Shown here: positions 42,860-52,068 of the stretch, piece by piece
Numbering within the stretch: the first letter of the stretch is position 1
Layout of the letters: each line of letters begins with the position of its first letter
Source of the DNA: GCA-002727615 sp964442655
Lineage (GTDB): Bacteria; Pseudomonadota; Alphaproteobacteria; TMED109
DNA length: 64,000 nt
Assembly (NCBI GenBank): GCA_964442655.1
Contig: CAYTZM010000009.1
Coordinates: 8,719 to 72,718 of the forward strand
Reading direction: 5' to 3'
Translations under genes and position numbers: made by a program
The notes under the pieces: model-generated
The model's database searches: none
What the model was told of the DNA's origin: nothing
What the model saw: only the letters and a program-made list of their open reading frames with translations

Positions 42860-43954
42860 CTATATATTTTCATTTAAAAACTTTATTAAACTTTCTTCTT
42901 TAACTGTATCACATATAAATGCTTTACCTACACCTTTTACTAAAATAAAGGTGATAATATTATTTATAGTTTTTTTGTCTAATTTCATAGCTAAGACTAT
43001 TTTATTAGTTTGTGTATTATTTTTTAATAAATATTTAATGTTTGTAGGTAATTTTAATTGATCATAATGTTTAGTGACTCTATTTAAATCGTTTTTATGA
43101 CAAAATTTTAGTTGAGTAGAGAGTTTAAAAGCTAATAACATACCTACAGCTACAGCTTCTCCATGAGAAAAATTTTTGTAATTTGAAACTCTTTCAAATG
43201 CATGAGCAAATGTATGTCCAAAATTTAGAAGGGCTCTTTGTCCTATATCTTTTTCATCTTTTTTGACTATTTTTACTTTAGCCTTAACACATTTGTTAAT
43301 AGAGAACTCCAATTTTTCAAAATTTTTTTTAAGAACTAAATTACCATTTTTTTCTAGCCAAGAAAAAAAACTTTTATCTTTTATAAAACCATATTTTATC
43401 ATTTCAGCGTATCCAGATATCATTTGTTTTTTAGGTAAGGTTTTTAAGGTTCTAGTATCAATTAGTACAAGTTTTGGTTGATAAAAAGAGCCTATAAGAT
43501 TTTTCCCATATTTATTATTTATTGCTGTTTTTCCTCCTACGGATGAATCTATTTGAGATAATAATGTAGTAGGAATTTGAACGTAATCTACTCCTCTCAT
43601 AATTGTAGAGGCGGCAAATCCAGTTAAATCTCCAATAACACCTCCTCCAAATGCATATAAAATTGTACTTCGGTCTATTTTTAAATTAAATAAACTATTA
43701 TATAGTTTTTCTAATCTTTCTATAGATTTACTTTTCTCGCCTGATGGGATAGCTATACAAGGTGTATCTTTTCCTAATTTTTTTATTAATAATTTTAAAA
43801 GGACATTACTATTGAGGTTTTTATCATAAATTATTATTTTTTTTCTTTTTTGGAAATGATGTTTATGAAAATAATTTACTTTATTTAAAGTGTTATTTCC
43901 AATGATAATTTTATATTTATTATTTTTTAAATTAACGTTAACAATTTTGGTCAT
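42860..43954 (-). CDS. aroB: 3-dehydroquinate synthase
   Basis: Second enzyme of the shikimate pathway; NAD+- and divalent-metal-dependent, 364 residues. Visible: IPSGEKSKS (about 97), YAFGGGVIGDLTGFAAS, RGVDYVQIPTTLLSQIDSSVGGKTAIN, and the metal-binding Glu and His residues in SGYAEMIKYG, NFGHTFAHAFE and SHGEAVAVGM. It follows aroK by 7 bp and so forms the common aroK-aroB pair. Its product feeds the chorismate used by the chorismate mutase at 7841. Confidence 0.96.
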   Translation of the reverse strand: MTKIVNVNLKNNKYKIIIGNNTLNKVNYFHKHHFQKRKKIIIYDKNLNSNVLLKLLIKKLGKDTPCIAIPSGEKSKSIERLEKLYNSLFNLKIDRSTILYAFGGGVIGDLTGFAASTIMRGVDYVQIPTTLLSQIDSSVGGKTAINNKYGKNLIGSFYQPKLVLIDTRTLKTLPKKQMISGYAEMIKYGFIKDKSFFSWLEKNGNLVLKKNFEKLEFSINKCVKAKVKIVKKDEKDIGQRALLNFGHTFAHAFERVSNYKNFSHGEAVAVGMLLAFKLSTQLKFCHKNDLNRVTKHYDQLKLPTNIKYLLKNNTQTNKIVLAMKLDKKTINNIITFILVKGVGKAFICDTVKEESLIKFLNENI

Positions 43955-43961
43955 TTTAAAC

Positions 43962-44537
43962 CTAAAGATATTCTTTTATAGCTATTATTATTTTATTACA
44001 CATTTGTTGTTTTGATATATTCATTGATTCTATATGAATTTTTGCATTTGCATATATAGGGTTTCTAGTTTTAAGTAAATTATTTATATAATCGTCTAAA
44101 TTATTAACTTTTAACATAGGACGTTTTTTTATATTTTTTTTAACTCTTTTTTTTATAATTTTGGCATTTGCCTTAATCCAAATAGATAAGCCTATTTTGT
44201 TAATTATTTCATAGTTATTTTTAAATGTAAATGCTCCACCACCAGTGGCTACTATTAGTTTAGAATTTTTTTTAATATTTTTTATTTCGTTTTGTTCTAT
44301 TTTTCTAAACTTTTTTTCTCCATATAATTCAAATATGTCATTAATTTTGAGGTTATAATTTTTTTCTATATTTGTATCAATATCATAAAATTCTCTATTA
44401 AGTGATGCTGCTAGAAGTTTTCCAATTGCAGTTTTACCTACGCCCATCATGCCTACTAAAATAATTGGAGTATTTATTAATTTAGAATTAATATATAGTT
44501 TTTCTTTTTTTAATTCTAGATTATTTTTTTTATACAT
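43962..44537 (-). CDS. aroK: Shikimate kinase
   Basis: P-loop kinase, 191 residues. Walker A in VGMMGVGKTAIGKLLA (about 28-43), shikimate-binding FYDIDTNIEK and RKIEQNEI, then ATGGGAF and the adenine-side RPML. The first 22 residues are Lys- and Asn-rich and precede the usual start, so a later start is conceivable, but no other ATG or GTG lies before Walker A in frame except in that motif. Heads the aroK-aroB-CorC-like run. Divergent from the 44-residue membrane protein at 44662. Confidence 0.94.
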   Translation of the reverse strand: MYKKNNLELKKEKLYINSKLINTPIILVGMMGVGKTAIGKLLAASLNREFYDIDTNIEKNYNLKINDIFELYGEKKFRKIEQNEIKNIKKNSKLIVATGGGAFTFKNNYEIINKIGLSIWIKANAKIIKKRVKKNIKKRPMLKVNNLDDYINNLLKTRNPIYANAKIHIESMNISKQQMCNKIIIAIKEYL

Positions 44538-44661
44538 ATTGAGTTTATACCATATAGCTACTATTATATTAAATATATTCTAGACATATGATAATCAAAA
44601 ATTTAAAATTTTAACAATATCAATCTTTATTAAAATGGTTATCTTAGGAAAAAGGTTTTAA

Positions 44662-44796
44662 ATGGCTAAATTTATCAAAGTATTTTTATTAATATTTTTT
44701 ATTTTTATTCTATCTGGTATAGGTATTTTTATGTACAAGGGTGTCCCTATTACATCATATACTGTAGAAAAGGTATTAGAGAATGATACTCTATAA
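44662..44796 (+). CDS. 44-residue single-pass membrane protein
   Basis: ATG to TAA, 44 codons: a short basic start (MAKFIK), one hydrophobic helix (about 7-24), then MYKGVPITSYTVEKVLENDTL. The tail pattern (Pro, then V-E-K-V-L-x-x-D) resembles the short membrane proteins found at this place in other alphaproteobacteria, between aroK and the xerD operon. AGGAAAAAGG precedes the start. Its last 14 bp overlap the next gene, indicating translational coupling. Function unknown; the helix could be an uncleaved anchor. Confidence 0.6.
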   Translation: MAKFIKVFLLIFFIFILSGIGIFMYKGVPITSYTVEKVLENDTL

Positions 44797-46624
44797 TATA
44801 TCACATTTTATATTTAGAATTATTTTGTTTGTGATATTGTTTATGAATGCAGCATATACACAAGACGAAAGTGTTATTGATCAATCTCAACCCCAAAATT
44901 TAGTACCTGAAGTAGAAGATGGCATAGATATAAGCAATGAGGATAATAACGTTGTAAAATCAATAGATGATAGTAAATCTATAGAAGTTACAGTAACAGA
45001 ATTACCTAAATTAAGTCCTAGCTGGATAGGGGTTTTGTCTGATCAGGATAATGGTTTAGGGTGGAATATGTGGGAAGGTACTGATGCAAATTTTGTTAAT
45101 ATGCTATTAGAGCTTTTACCAGTTGATGCTCCTTCTCCTGCAATGAGAAGTTTAGCTAAAAGATTATTATTAACAAATGCAGCAATACCAAATGAAGAAA
45201 AAGAAGAAGGGTTAATAGCTATAAGTCCTAATGGAGAACCTATAAAAACTAATTTCACTGATAATACATTTTTATCTATTAGGTTTGCTAAGCTAGCTAG
45301 TTTGGGAGAAAAAGTAGATTTATTTAAATTATATAATCAGGTTCCCCCTGACAAAATGGTTGATTCTTTAGCAAAAGGAGCGATGTATGCTAGACTTATA
45401 TCAGGAGATACAAATAAAGCATGTGATGAAATAATAGGAATCTCAAAAAGAACTAATGATATTAGTTGGAAAAAAGGTCTCATAGTTTGTCATTTGATTC
45501 TAGGAAAAAGGGAAGATGCTCTATTAAATTTAGAGTTGTTTTTAGCAGAATTAGATGATGATAAATTTTCAAGATTAATTTACTCAATAGCGGATGGTTA
45601 TACTATTGAAAAATTTGATAAAGGTAATATATACTATAAAATTTTGATTTCACTTATGCCTGGAGAGCAACTTGATAAACAACGTTTGAATTTAGAACCT
45701 TCTGGATTAAAAGTAGTTGCAGAAAATAATTTATTAACATTAAAAGTACGTATTTTATCTGCAGAAAAAGCAGTATCAGCCGGGGTATTAGATAGTAATT
45801 ATCTAGGAAAATTAGCTGTGAAATTTAATTTTGATAATACAATTTTTGCAAGAGCGGCATCTGAAAGTAAGAATATGGAAGGTTATAAGGCTAGAGCTTT
45901 ATTGTTGATTGCATCAGGTTCAACGACATCAATTATTGAGAGGGCAAGAGTTTTAGGTCTTTTATGGGATAACGCAGAAAAGGAAGGCTTATATTCTGCA
46001 TATGCTGCAGCTAGTTTACCAATATTAAGTACTATTAGACCTAGACCAGATTTATTATGGTTTGCATCTTCTGCAGCTAAGGCTTCTATATCATCTGGAG
46101 ATTATTCGCTTGCATCAGAATGGTTAGCATTATTAGGCAAATCTATTGATTTAGATTTTGAGGCTTCAGGAAGTTTACTTAGGCTTCTTCCATTAATAGC
46201 TATAGCTGGTCAAGAATTGCCAAAACCATTTAGTAATGAACAGGCTACAGATGTATGGTCTGGTTTGTCTGATTCATATACTAGAATAGAGAAAGAAAAA
46301 ATAGCTAGTAGATTATTAGTGATACTTAATGCAATGGGAATTGAAATTAAAAGTGGTACATGGAAAGAGGTTATAAGTCCTAATAATATATTAGTTTCTG
46401 AAAATATTCCATCTACTGCTTTCCGATATCAATTACATAATGCTGCTCAAAATAATAGAAAAGGAGAAGTGGTTGCTATAAGTTTAGTTATGTTAGGGCA
46501 AGATGGACCTAGTAAAGCAGGTTTAGTTGCTTTAAATGCTGTAATCAGGGCTCTTCGTAGTGTAGGTCTTGATCAAGATGCTCGAGCTATAGCTGTAGAG
46601 GCGGCAATTTCTTCTGTAAATTAA
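44783..46624 (+). CDS. Secreted helical-repeat protein of the xerD operon, function unknown
   Basis: 613 residues. A signal peptide covers about 1-26 (ending NAAYT), then an acidic low-complexity linker (about 27-75). The remainder is alpha-helical with loosely repeated Ala/Leu-rich units like TPR or HEAT repeats (for example LASLGEKVDLFKLY, FARAASESKNMEGYKARALL, AAASLPILSTIRP). No catalytic motif is seen. The same type of protein lies between aroK and xerD in other alphaproteobacteria, so it is conserved but uncharacterised. It overlaps the 44-residue gene by 14 bp; xerD follows after 4 bp. Likely a periplasmic scaffold. Confidence 0.72.
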   Translation: MILYNISHFIFRIILFVILFMNAAYTQDESVIDQSQPQNLVPEVEDGIDISNEDNNVVKSIDDSKSIEVTVTELPKLSPSWIGVLSDQDNGLGWNMWEGTDANFVNMLLELLPVDAPSPAMRSLAKRLLLTNAAIPNEEKEEGLIAISPNGEPIKTNFTDNTFLSIRFAKLASLGEKVDLFKLYNQVPPDKMVDSLAKGAMYARLISGDTNKACDEIIGISKRTNDISWKKGLIVCHLILGKREDALLNLELFLAELDDDKFSRLIYSIADGYTIEKFDKGNIYYKILISLMPGEQLDKQRLNLEPSGLKVVAENNLLTLKVRILSAEKAVSAGVLDSNYLGKLAVKFNFDNTIFARAASESKNMEGYKARALLLIASGSTTSIIERARVLGLLWDNAEKEGLYSAYAAASLPILSTIRPRPDLLWFASSAAKASISSGDYSLASEWLALLGKSIDLDFEASGSLLRLLPLIAIAGQELPKPFSNEQATDVWSGLSDSYTRIEKEKIASRLLVILNAMGIEIKSGTWKEVISPNNILVSENIPSTAFRYQLHNAAQNNRKGEVVAISLVMLGQDGPSKAGLVALNAVIRALRSVGLDQDARAIAVEAAISSVN

Positions 46625-46628
46625 CAAA

Positions 46629-47543
46629 ATGCAAAATGATTTTAATTTTATTACTTTATTTGAAGAGATGTTGTTGTCTGAAAAGTTATCTTCTATTAAT
46701 ACTAGAAGAGCTTATAAGAAAGATATAGAATTATTTATTGAGTTTATTCATGATAGATTTAAAATTTCAATTTTGGATGTTTCTACAATTCATATTAGTA
46801 AGTGGTTAGTTTCTTTACAGGTCAATAATTTATCACGAAGTAGTCATTCTAGAAAAATGTCTTCAATAAAAGTATTTTATAAGTTTCTAGTCTCAGATAG
46901 TTATATAAAGATTAATCCTGCTGAAGATATTAATTCTAATAGGAAGCAATTAATTTTGCCTAAAGTGTTATCTGAAGAAGAAGTTTTGGAATTACTTAAA
47001 TCAATATATCCTTTAAAAACCCCTCATGATTATAGATTATTAGCATTAGTTGAATTAATATATTCTTCGGGTTTAAGAGTTCAGGAACTCGTTAGTTTGC
47101 AGTTAAAAAATATAAATTTTAATAATTTATCACTTTTTGTTAAAGGAAAAGGTGATAAGGAAAGAATTGTTCCAGTTGGAAATAATGCAATTAAAGCAGT
47201 AAATGAATATCTAAATTATAGAAGTTTCTTTATTAAGAATAATAAAACTTCTATTTGGTTATTTCCTTCAAGTAGTATTAAGGGGCACTTAACGGCACGT
47301 CGTTTTTCTCAATTACTTAAGATTTTATCAGTTAAAGCAGGTCTAAATTATTCTACAATATCTCCTCATATCTTAAGACATTCTTTTGCTACACATATGC
47401 TTTCGGGTGGAGTTGACTTAAGAATTTTACAAGAAATGTTGGGACATTCTGATATTTCTACCGTGCAAATTTATACACATGTGGTAGATGATGCTAAAAA
47501 GAGAGCATTGAAGGTTCATCCTTTACAAAATAAAATTTTATAA
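46629..47543 (+). CDS. xerD: Tyrosine site-specific recombinase XerD/XerC
   Basis: Chromosome-dimer resolvase, 304 residues. The N-terminal SAM-like core-binding domain (about 5-90) is followed by the catalytic domain. The catalytic set is complete: Arg in SSGLRVQEL, Lys in GKGDKERIVPVG, His-x-x-Arg in SPHILRHSFATHML, His in LGHSDI and Tyr in VQIYTHV. No phage or integron gene is nearby, and the place in the conserved accA/aroK block identifies it as the housekeeping enzyme. XerD is favoured over XerC by gene neighbourhood; sequence alone leaves both open. Confidence 0.9.
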   Translation: MQNDFNFITLFEEMLLSEKLSSINTRRAYKKDIELFIEFIHDRFKISILDVSTIHISKWLVSLQVNNLSRSSHSRKMSSIKVFYKFLVSDSYIKINPAEDINSNRKQLILPKVLSEEEVLELLKSIYPLKTPHDYRLLALVELIYSSGLRVQELVSLQLKNINFNNLSLFVKGKGDKERIVPVGNNAIKAVNEYLNYRSFFIKNNKTSIWLFPSSSIKGHLTARRFSQLLKILSVKAGLNYSTISPHILRHSFATHMLSGGVDLRILQEMLGHSDISTVQIYTHVVDDAKKRALKVHPLQNKIL

Positions 47544-47559
47544 TTTTTTATATTAAATA

Positions 47560-47587
47560 TTGACATTGGCTGATACAATTATATTAA
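47560..47587 (+). promoter_or_regulatory. Sigma-70-type promoter for accA
   Basis: Perfect -35 TTGACA at 47560-47565 and TATTAA at 47582-47587, spaced 16 bp, lie in the 80-bp gap between xerD and accA. The accA ATG is 37 bp beyond the -10 box. Of the promoters seen in this window only this one has a consensus -35. Confidence 0.6.
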
Positions 47588-47623
47588 AAAGTATTATAAT
47601 TATATAAAGGCTAATATATATAT

Positions 47624-48565
47624 ATGCATTTTTTAGATTTTGAAAAGCCAATAGCAGATTTAGAAGCTAAGATTAAAGAGCTTTCTCTTTTAGCACCAAG
47701 TAAAATACTTGATAATAAGGAAATTTTTTCTTTAAAAAAGGAAGTGGATAGTTTACTAGAAAAAACTTATAATAAGTTGACTCCGTGGCAGATTACTCAA
47801 GTTGCTCGACATCCAGAAAGGCCACATTCATGTGATTATATTGAAGAATTGATTGATAATTTTCAAATTTTGTCTGGTGATAGAACATATGGTGAAGATA
47901 AGGCAATTATTGCGGGAATAGGTTCTCTAGAGAATCATTCAGTTATGGTTATAGGCCAAGAAAAAGGTTCAGATACAGAATCTAGAGTAATTCATAATTT
48001 TGGTATGGCAAGTCCTGAAGGTTATAGAAAAGTTGCAAGATTATTTAAATTAGCAGATAAGTTTAAGTTGCCCATAATTACTTTGGTTGATACAGCGGGT
48101 GCTTATCCAGGTGTTGGGGCAGAAGAAAGAGGACAGGCTGAAGCAATAGCAAAATGTATAGCAACATCATTAGAAATAAAGGTTCCAATAATTTCTGTTA
48201 TTATAGGAGAAGGTGGATCAGGTGGTGCAGTAGCTTTAGCTACTGGCAATAGAATTTTAATGTTACAAAATTCTATATATTCTGTCATTTCTCCGGAAGG
48301 ATGTGCTTCTATACTATGGAGAGACGATAATAAAGCTAAATTAGCAGCTGATGCACTTTCTATTACTGCTGAAATGTTAAAAAATAGAAATATTATAGAT
48401 AGTATCATAGAAGAACCTTTAGGTGGCGCTCATAGAGATCATAAGTTAACTATTAAAAATGTTAAAATATCTATTATAAAATCTTTAGAAGAATTAATTA
48501 ATACTGATCCTAAAAATATTTTAGATATGAAAAAAGAAAAATTTTTAGGTTTTGGTCGTTTATAA
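47624..48565 (+). CDS. accA: Acetyl-CoA carboxylase carboxyltransferase subunit alpha
   Basis: Carboxyltransferase alpha subunit for malonyl-CoA formation, 313 residues. Typical text: FLDFEKPIADLEAKI at the start, QVARHPERPHSCDYIE, GMASPEGYRKVARL, LVDTAGAYPGVGAEERGQAEAIA, GEGGSGGAVALATG, SVISPEGCASILW and EEPLGGAHRD. An AAAGG upstream serves as Shine-Dalgarno. It needs AccB, AccC and AccD, none of which are in this window. Secure. Confidence 0.97.
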   Translation: MHFLDFEKPIADLEAKIKELSLLAPSKILDNKEIFSLKKEVDSLLEKTYNKLTPWQITQVARHPERPHSCDYIEELIDNFQILSGDRTYGEDKAIIAGIGSLENHSVMVIGQEKGSDTESRVIHNFGMASPEGYRKVARLFKLADKFKLPIITLVDTAGAYPGVGAEERGQAEAIAKCIATSLEIKVPIISVIIGEGGSGGAVALATGNRILMLQNSIYSVISPEGCASILWRDDNKAKLAADALSITAEMLKNRNIIDSIIEEPLGGAHRDHKLTIKNVKISIIKSLEELINTDPKNILDMKKEKFLGFGRL

Positions 48566-48579
48566 ATTCTTTTTAAGCT

Positions 48580-49737
48580 TTGGAAATTTCTTTGTTTGTA
48601 ATCTTGCTTGTTGTTGCTATTGATTTAATTGGTTTTGGAATAATAATTCCTTTTCTACCATTTTATGCGGAATCATTTGGAGCCTCTCCTCAGAAAGTAA
48701 CTATGTTAATGGTTATTTTTTCAATAATGCAATTTATATCTGCACCTTTTTGGGGAGCTTTAAGTGACAAGTATGGAAGAAAAATTATTATTACTTTTAC
48801 TCTTTTAGGCTCTGTTTTTGCTTATTTATTACTCTCTTTAGCTACTAGTTTATTAGCATTGTTTTTAGCTAGAGCTTTTGCTGGATTCATGGCTGGAAAT
48901 ATTTCTACAGCTCAAGCTTATATAGCTGATATAACTTCAAAAGAAAATAGGACTAAAGCAATGGGTTTATTTGGAGCAGCTTTTGGGATTGGTTTTATTT
49001 TAGGACCAGCAATAGGTGGAATTTTAGCAGGGTCTGATCCACAGAATCCAAACACTTTTTATCCACCTTTAGTAGCTGCTATTTTATCTTTAATAGCTTT
49101 ATTTTTATCTTTCTTTTTTTTAAAAGATAAAATAAATAAGAAAATAAAAATAGAAGATAATAGGTTAGTAAGTTTATTTAACTCTTTAAAAATACCATCT
49201 TTAAGAGAATTAGTATTACTTTCTTTTATAGTAACAGTTGTGTTTGCTATGATGGAGTCTACTTTTTCTTTATGGTCAGAGCGCACTTTTAGGTGGGGAG
49301 CTGAACAAAATGGATATATTTTTGCATTTACTGGTCTTTGTGGGGCAATAGTTCAAGGTTTAATGGTAGGTGTTTTGGTAAAATATTTATCTGAAAGTTT
49401 ATTATGTAGAGCAGGAATATTTATTTTAAGTTTAGGAATGTTAGGGATTGCAGTATCTAGTAATATTTATCAGGCATATTTTTCTATGGCTCTAATTGCC
49501 ATTGGGTTAGGTTTGTTTTTGCCCACTATTGCAAGTTTAATAGTTAGTTCGGTTTCAGTAGAAAGACGAGGATGGGTATTAGGGGTTAATCAGTCAGTAT
49601 CTGCTTTATCTAGAATACTAGGTCCGGCGATAGCAGGAATTTTATTTGAATTTATAGGAAAGGATAGTCCATATATTTTTGGATTTATAATTTTATTAGT
49701 GACAATACTTTTTTATAAAAAAATATTTATTAAATAA
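48580..49737 (+). CDS. MFS transporter, TetA/DHA1-like drug efflux family
   Basis: 385 residues with about 12 membrane segments. Motif A is in WGALSDKYGRKIIIT (about 56-70), motif C-like text is GIGFILGPAIGGILAG (about 134-149), and a motif A-like repeat is weak in the second half. It resembles tetracycline-efflux-type proteins; whether it exports a drug or a metabolite is unknown. The start is a TTG at 48580 or 48592; no ATG is available before the first helix and no clear Shine-Dalgarno is seen. Follows accA by 14 bp. Ten bases separate its stop from that of the Nudix gene. Confidence 0.85.
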   Translation: MEISLFVILLVVAIDLIGFGIIIPFLPFYAESFGASPQKVTMLMVIFSIMQFISAPFWGALSDKYGRKIIITFTLLGSVFAYLLLSLATSLLALFLARAFAGFMAGNISTAQAYIADITSKENRTKAMGLFGAAFGIGFILGPAIGGILAGSDPQNPNTFYPPLVAAILSLIALFLSFFFLKDKINKKIKIEDNRLVSLFNSLKIPSLRELVLLSFIVTVVFAMMESTFSLWSERTFRWGAEQNGYIFAFTGLCGAIVQGLMVGVLVKYLSESLLCRAGIFILSLGMLGIAVSSNIYQAYFSMALIAIGLGLFLPTIASLIVSSVSVERRGWVLGVNQSVSALSRILGPAIAGILFEFIGKDSPYIFGFIILLVTILFYKKIFIK

Positions 49738-49747
49738 TTTATTTTAT

Positions 49748-50152
49748 TTAAATGGTTCCTTTTTTAATTAGTATTTTAGTAGCTTCTTTTTCAGGTTGAG
49801 CAATGTTTTCTTTATTAAGAATTTGTTTAGGAGTTAGATAATCAATAGTTATATTTTCATTCTCAGGAACTTTGGGGGTTCCAGTAGTTTCAACATAAAA
49901 ATAAATGGGTGTATATAATTTGTTATTCCATGGCGATAATAATGTCCCAGGAGAATGGATAAGAAATTTTATATTGCTATTCAGACTAAGTTCTTCAGCT
50001 ATTTCTCTTTTTAATGCATCTTCAGGCTTTTCATCATATTTTACGCCACCACCAGGAAACTTAGTTGCATGGTAGTTATTTATTATTTCATTACAGACTA
50101 ATATTTTTTTGTTAAATATTATTATCCCATAAGCTCTAGTATTTATTGTCAT
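49748..50152 (-). CDS. Nudix hydrolase
   Basis: 134 residues. The Nudix box GGGVKYDEKPEDALKREIAEEL (about 34-55) has the G-x5-E-x7-RE-x2-EE pattern. The flanks (MTINTRAYGIIIFNKKILVCNE before, LYTPIYFYVETTG after) are generic. The substrate is unknown, and it differs from the MutT-like copy at 31174. It lies 5 bp after prpE in the same orientation, so may be co-transcribed with it. Confidence 0.85.
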   Translation of the reverse strand: MTINTRAYGIIIFNKKILVCNEIINNYHATKFPGGGVKYDEKPEDALKREIAEELSLNSNIKFLIHSPGTLLSPWNNKLYTPIYFYVETTGTPKVPENENITIDYLTPKQILNKENIAQPEKEATKILIKKGTI

Positions 50153-50157
50153 AATTT

Positions 50158-52041
50158 TTATGATATAGCTTTTTTAATTTCATCTAAAATTAAAGGATCA
50201 TCTATTGTGGCCGGTATTTTATAAGGTTTATTATCAACAATTGACGCAATTGTGCTACGTAGGATTTTTCCTGATCGTGTTTTAGGAAGCCTTTTTATAA
50301 TCATAACTTTTTTAAATGAAGCAACAGGACCAATTTCATCTCTTATCATTTTTATAGTTTCTTCTATAATAATTTTGTTATTTTTTATTGAATCTGAATT
50401 TAGAACTATAAAACCCATAGGAATTTGTCCTTTTAATTCATCTTCAATACCTACTACTGCGCATTCTGCTATATTGTTATGTTTAGATAATACTTCTTCC
50501 ATAGCGCCAGTTGAAAGCCTGTGTCCTGCACAATTTATTATATCGTCTGTGCGTGACATAACCCATATATATCCATCATCATCTATGTATCCAGCATCAG
50601 CACTGGAATACCAACCTTGAAATTCATTTAGGTATGCTTGATTATATCTTTTTTTATCTTGCCAAAGAGTAGAGCTGCAACTAGGAGGTAAAGGGAGTTT
50701 TATTGCTAATGATCCTATTTCTCCATTTTTCCTTATACTTCCATTTTTATCTAAACATTGAACATTAAATCCAGGTGATGGCTTACCTGTTGATCCAGGT
50801 TTAATTTTAAAAGTTCCTAGACCAGAAAAATTTCCAGCTATTGCCCACCCAGTTTCTGTTTGCCACCAATGATCAATTATAGGAACATTTAAATGCGTTT
50901 GAGCCCACTCAATAGTGGATGGGTCTGCTCGTTCTCCAGCTAAAAACTGGGTTTTAAAATTTTTTAAATTATATTTTTTAATTTCTTTTCCTTCAGGGTC
51001 TTCTCTTTTTATTGCTCTAAGTGCTGTAGGAGCAGTAAACATTGCAGTTACATTATGTTCACTGATAACCCTCCAAAAAACACCTGCATCTGGACTTCCT
51101 ACAGGTTTTCCTTCAAATAATACGGTCGTACATCCTTTTAATAGGGGTCCATATACGATATATGAATGTCCTACAACCCAACCAATATCTGATGCTGCCC
51201 AAAAAACATCATTAGAATTAATTCCATATATCATTTCCATACTATTTTTTAATGCAACGGCATGGCCTCCATTTTCTCTCACCATTCCTTTGGGGTCTCC
51301 AGTAGTTCCTGAAGTATATAGAATATATAAAGGATCTTGTGATTTTATAGTTGTGGGTGGAGCAGGGTCAGCATTTTGTATGAGAACATCTAAATCAAAG
51401 TCACGTCCATTTATTAAGTTTGCTTTTTTGATATCTCTTTGAAAAATAAAACAGCTATTAACTTTATGAGTAGATAAATTTATAGCTTCATCCAGCATGG
51501 GCTTATATTCAATAATTTTTCCAGGTTCTATTCCGCATGATCCTGCAATAATAACTTTAGGTTTTGAGTCATTTATCCTTGTAGCTAATTCGTTAGGAGC
51601 AAAACCTCCAAAAACTACTACATGTATAGCGCCTAGCCTTGCACAGGCAAGCATTGAGGCTACAGCTTCTGGAACCATTGGCATATAAATTAATACTCTA
51701 TCACCTTTTTGAACATTGTGCTCTTTTAAGGCTCCTGCAATTCTTGCAGTTTTATTCAATAGATCATTGTATGTGTAAAATTTTTTTTGATTAGTAACAG
51801 GGCTATCATAAATAAGTGCTATCTTATTCCCTTTGCCATTATTTATGTGAAAATCTAAACAATTATAACAGGTATTTAATTCCCCATCTGGAAACCAAGT
51901 CCAATCATTTTCATTTTCTTTTTTTATTATGGAAGACCATTTTTTATTCCATAGTATATTGCTTGCTTTTTTCTCCCAATATTTCTCCGGACTATTTTCC
52001 CATTCTTTATATTCGTCTTCATAAGACATGCGTGTTTCCAT
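50158..52041 (-). CDS. prpE: Propionate--CoA ligase
   Basis: ANL-superfamily acyl-CoA synthetase, 627 residues. P-loop YTSGTTGDPKGMVRENGGHAV, FLAGERADPSTIEWA, IDHWWQTETGW and SRTDDIINCAGHRLSTGAMEE match PrpE rather than acetyl-CoA synthetase, and the C-terminal SGKILRSTI contains the catalytic Lys. It would supply propionyl-CoA; with the mutase at 34587 that can end in succinyl-CoA, although the carboxylase and epimerase are not in the window. A second ATG at 52029 has GGAAA before it and may be the true start. Preceded by the terminator of the BI-1 gene. Confidence 0.88.
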   Translation of the reverse strand: METRMSYEDEYKEWENSPEKYWEKKASNILWNKKWSSIIKKENENDWTWFPDGELNTCYNCLDFHINNGKGNKIALIYDSPVTNQKKFYTYNDLLNKTARIAGALKEHNVQKGDRVLIYMPMVPEAVASMLACARLGAIHVVVFGGFAPNELATRINDSKPKVIIAGSCGIEPGKIIEYKPMLDEAINLSTHKVNSCFIFQRDIKKANLINGRDFDLDVLIQNADPAPPTTIKSQDPLYILYTSGTTGDPKGMVRENGGHAVALKNSMEMIYGINSNDVFWAASDIGWVVGHSYIVYGPLLKGCTTVLFEGKPVGSPDAGVFWRVISEHNVTAMFTAPTALRAIKREDPEGKEIKKYNLKNFKTQFLAGERADPSTIEWAQTHLNVPIIDHWWQTETGWAIAGNFSGLGTFKIKPGSTGKPSPGFNVQCLDKNGSIRKNGEIGSLAIKLPLPPSCSSTLWQDKKRYNQAYLNEFQGWYSSADAGYIDDDGYIWVMSRTDDIINCAGHRLSTGAMEEVLSKHNNIAECAVVGIEDELKGQIPMGFIVLNSDSIKNNKIIIEETIKMIRDEIGPVASFKKVMIIKRLPKTRSGKILRSTIASIVDNKPYKIPATIDDPLILDEIKKAIS

Positions 52042-52068
52042 AAATATATTTGTTTAAAAGTATAACAT

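Noticed and set aside
46629..47543. Tyrosine recombinase as an integrase of a mobile element
   Set aside because: It has the XerD/XerC length and full catalytic set, sits in the conserved aroK-accA block, and has no tRNA, att site or cargo genes beside it.
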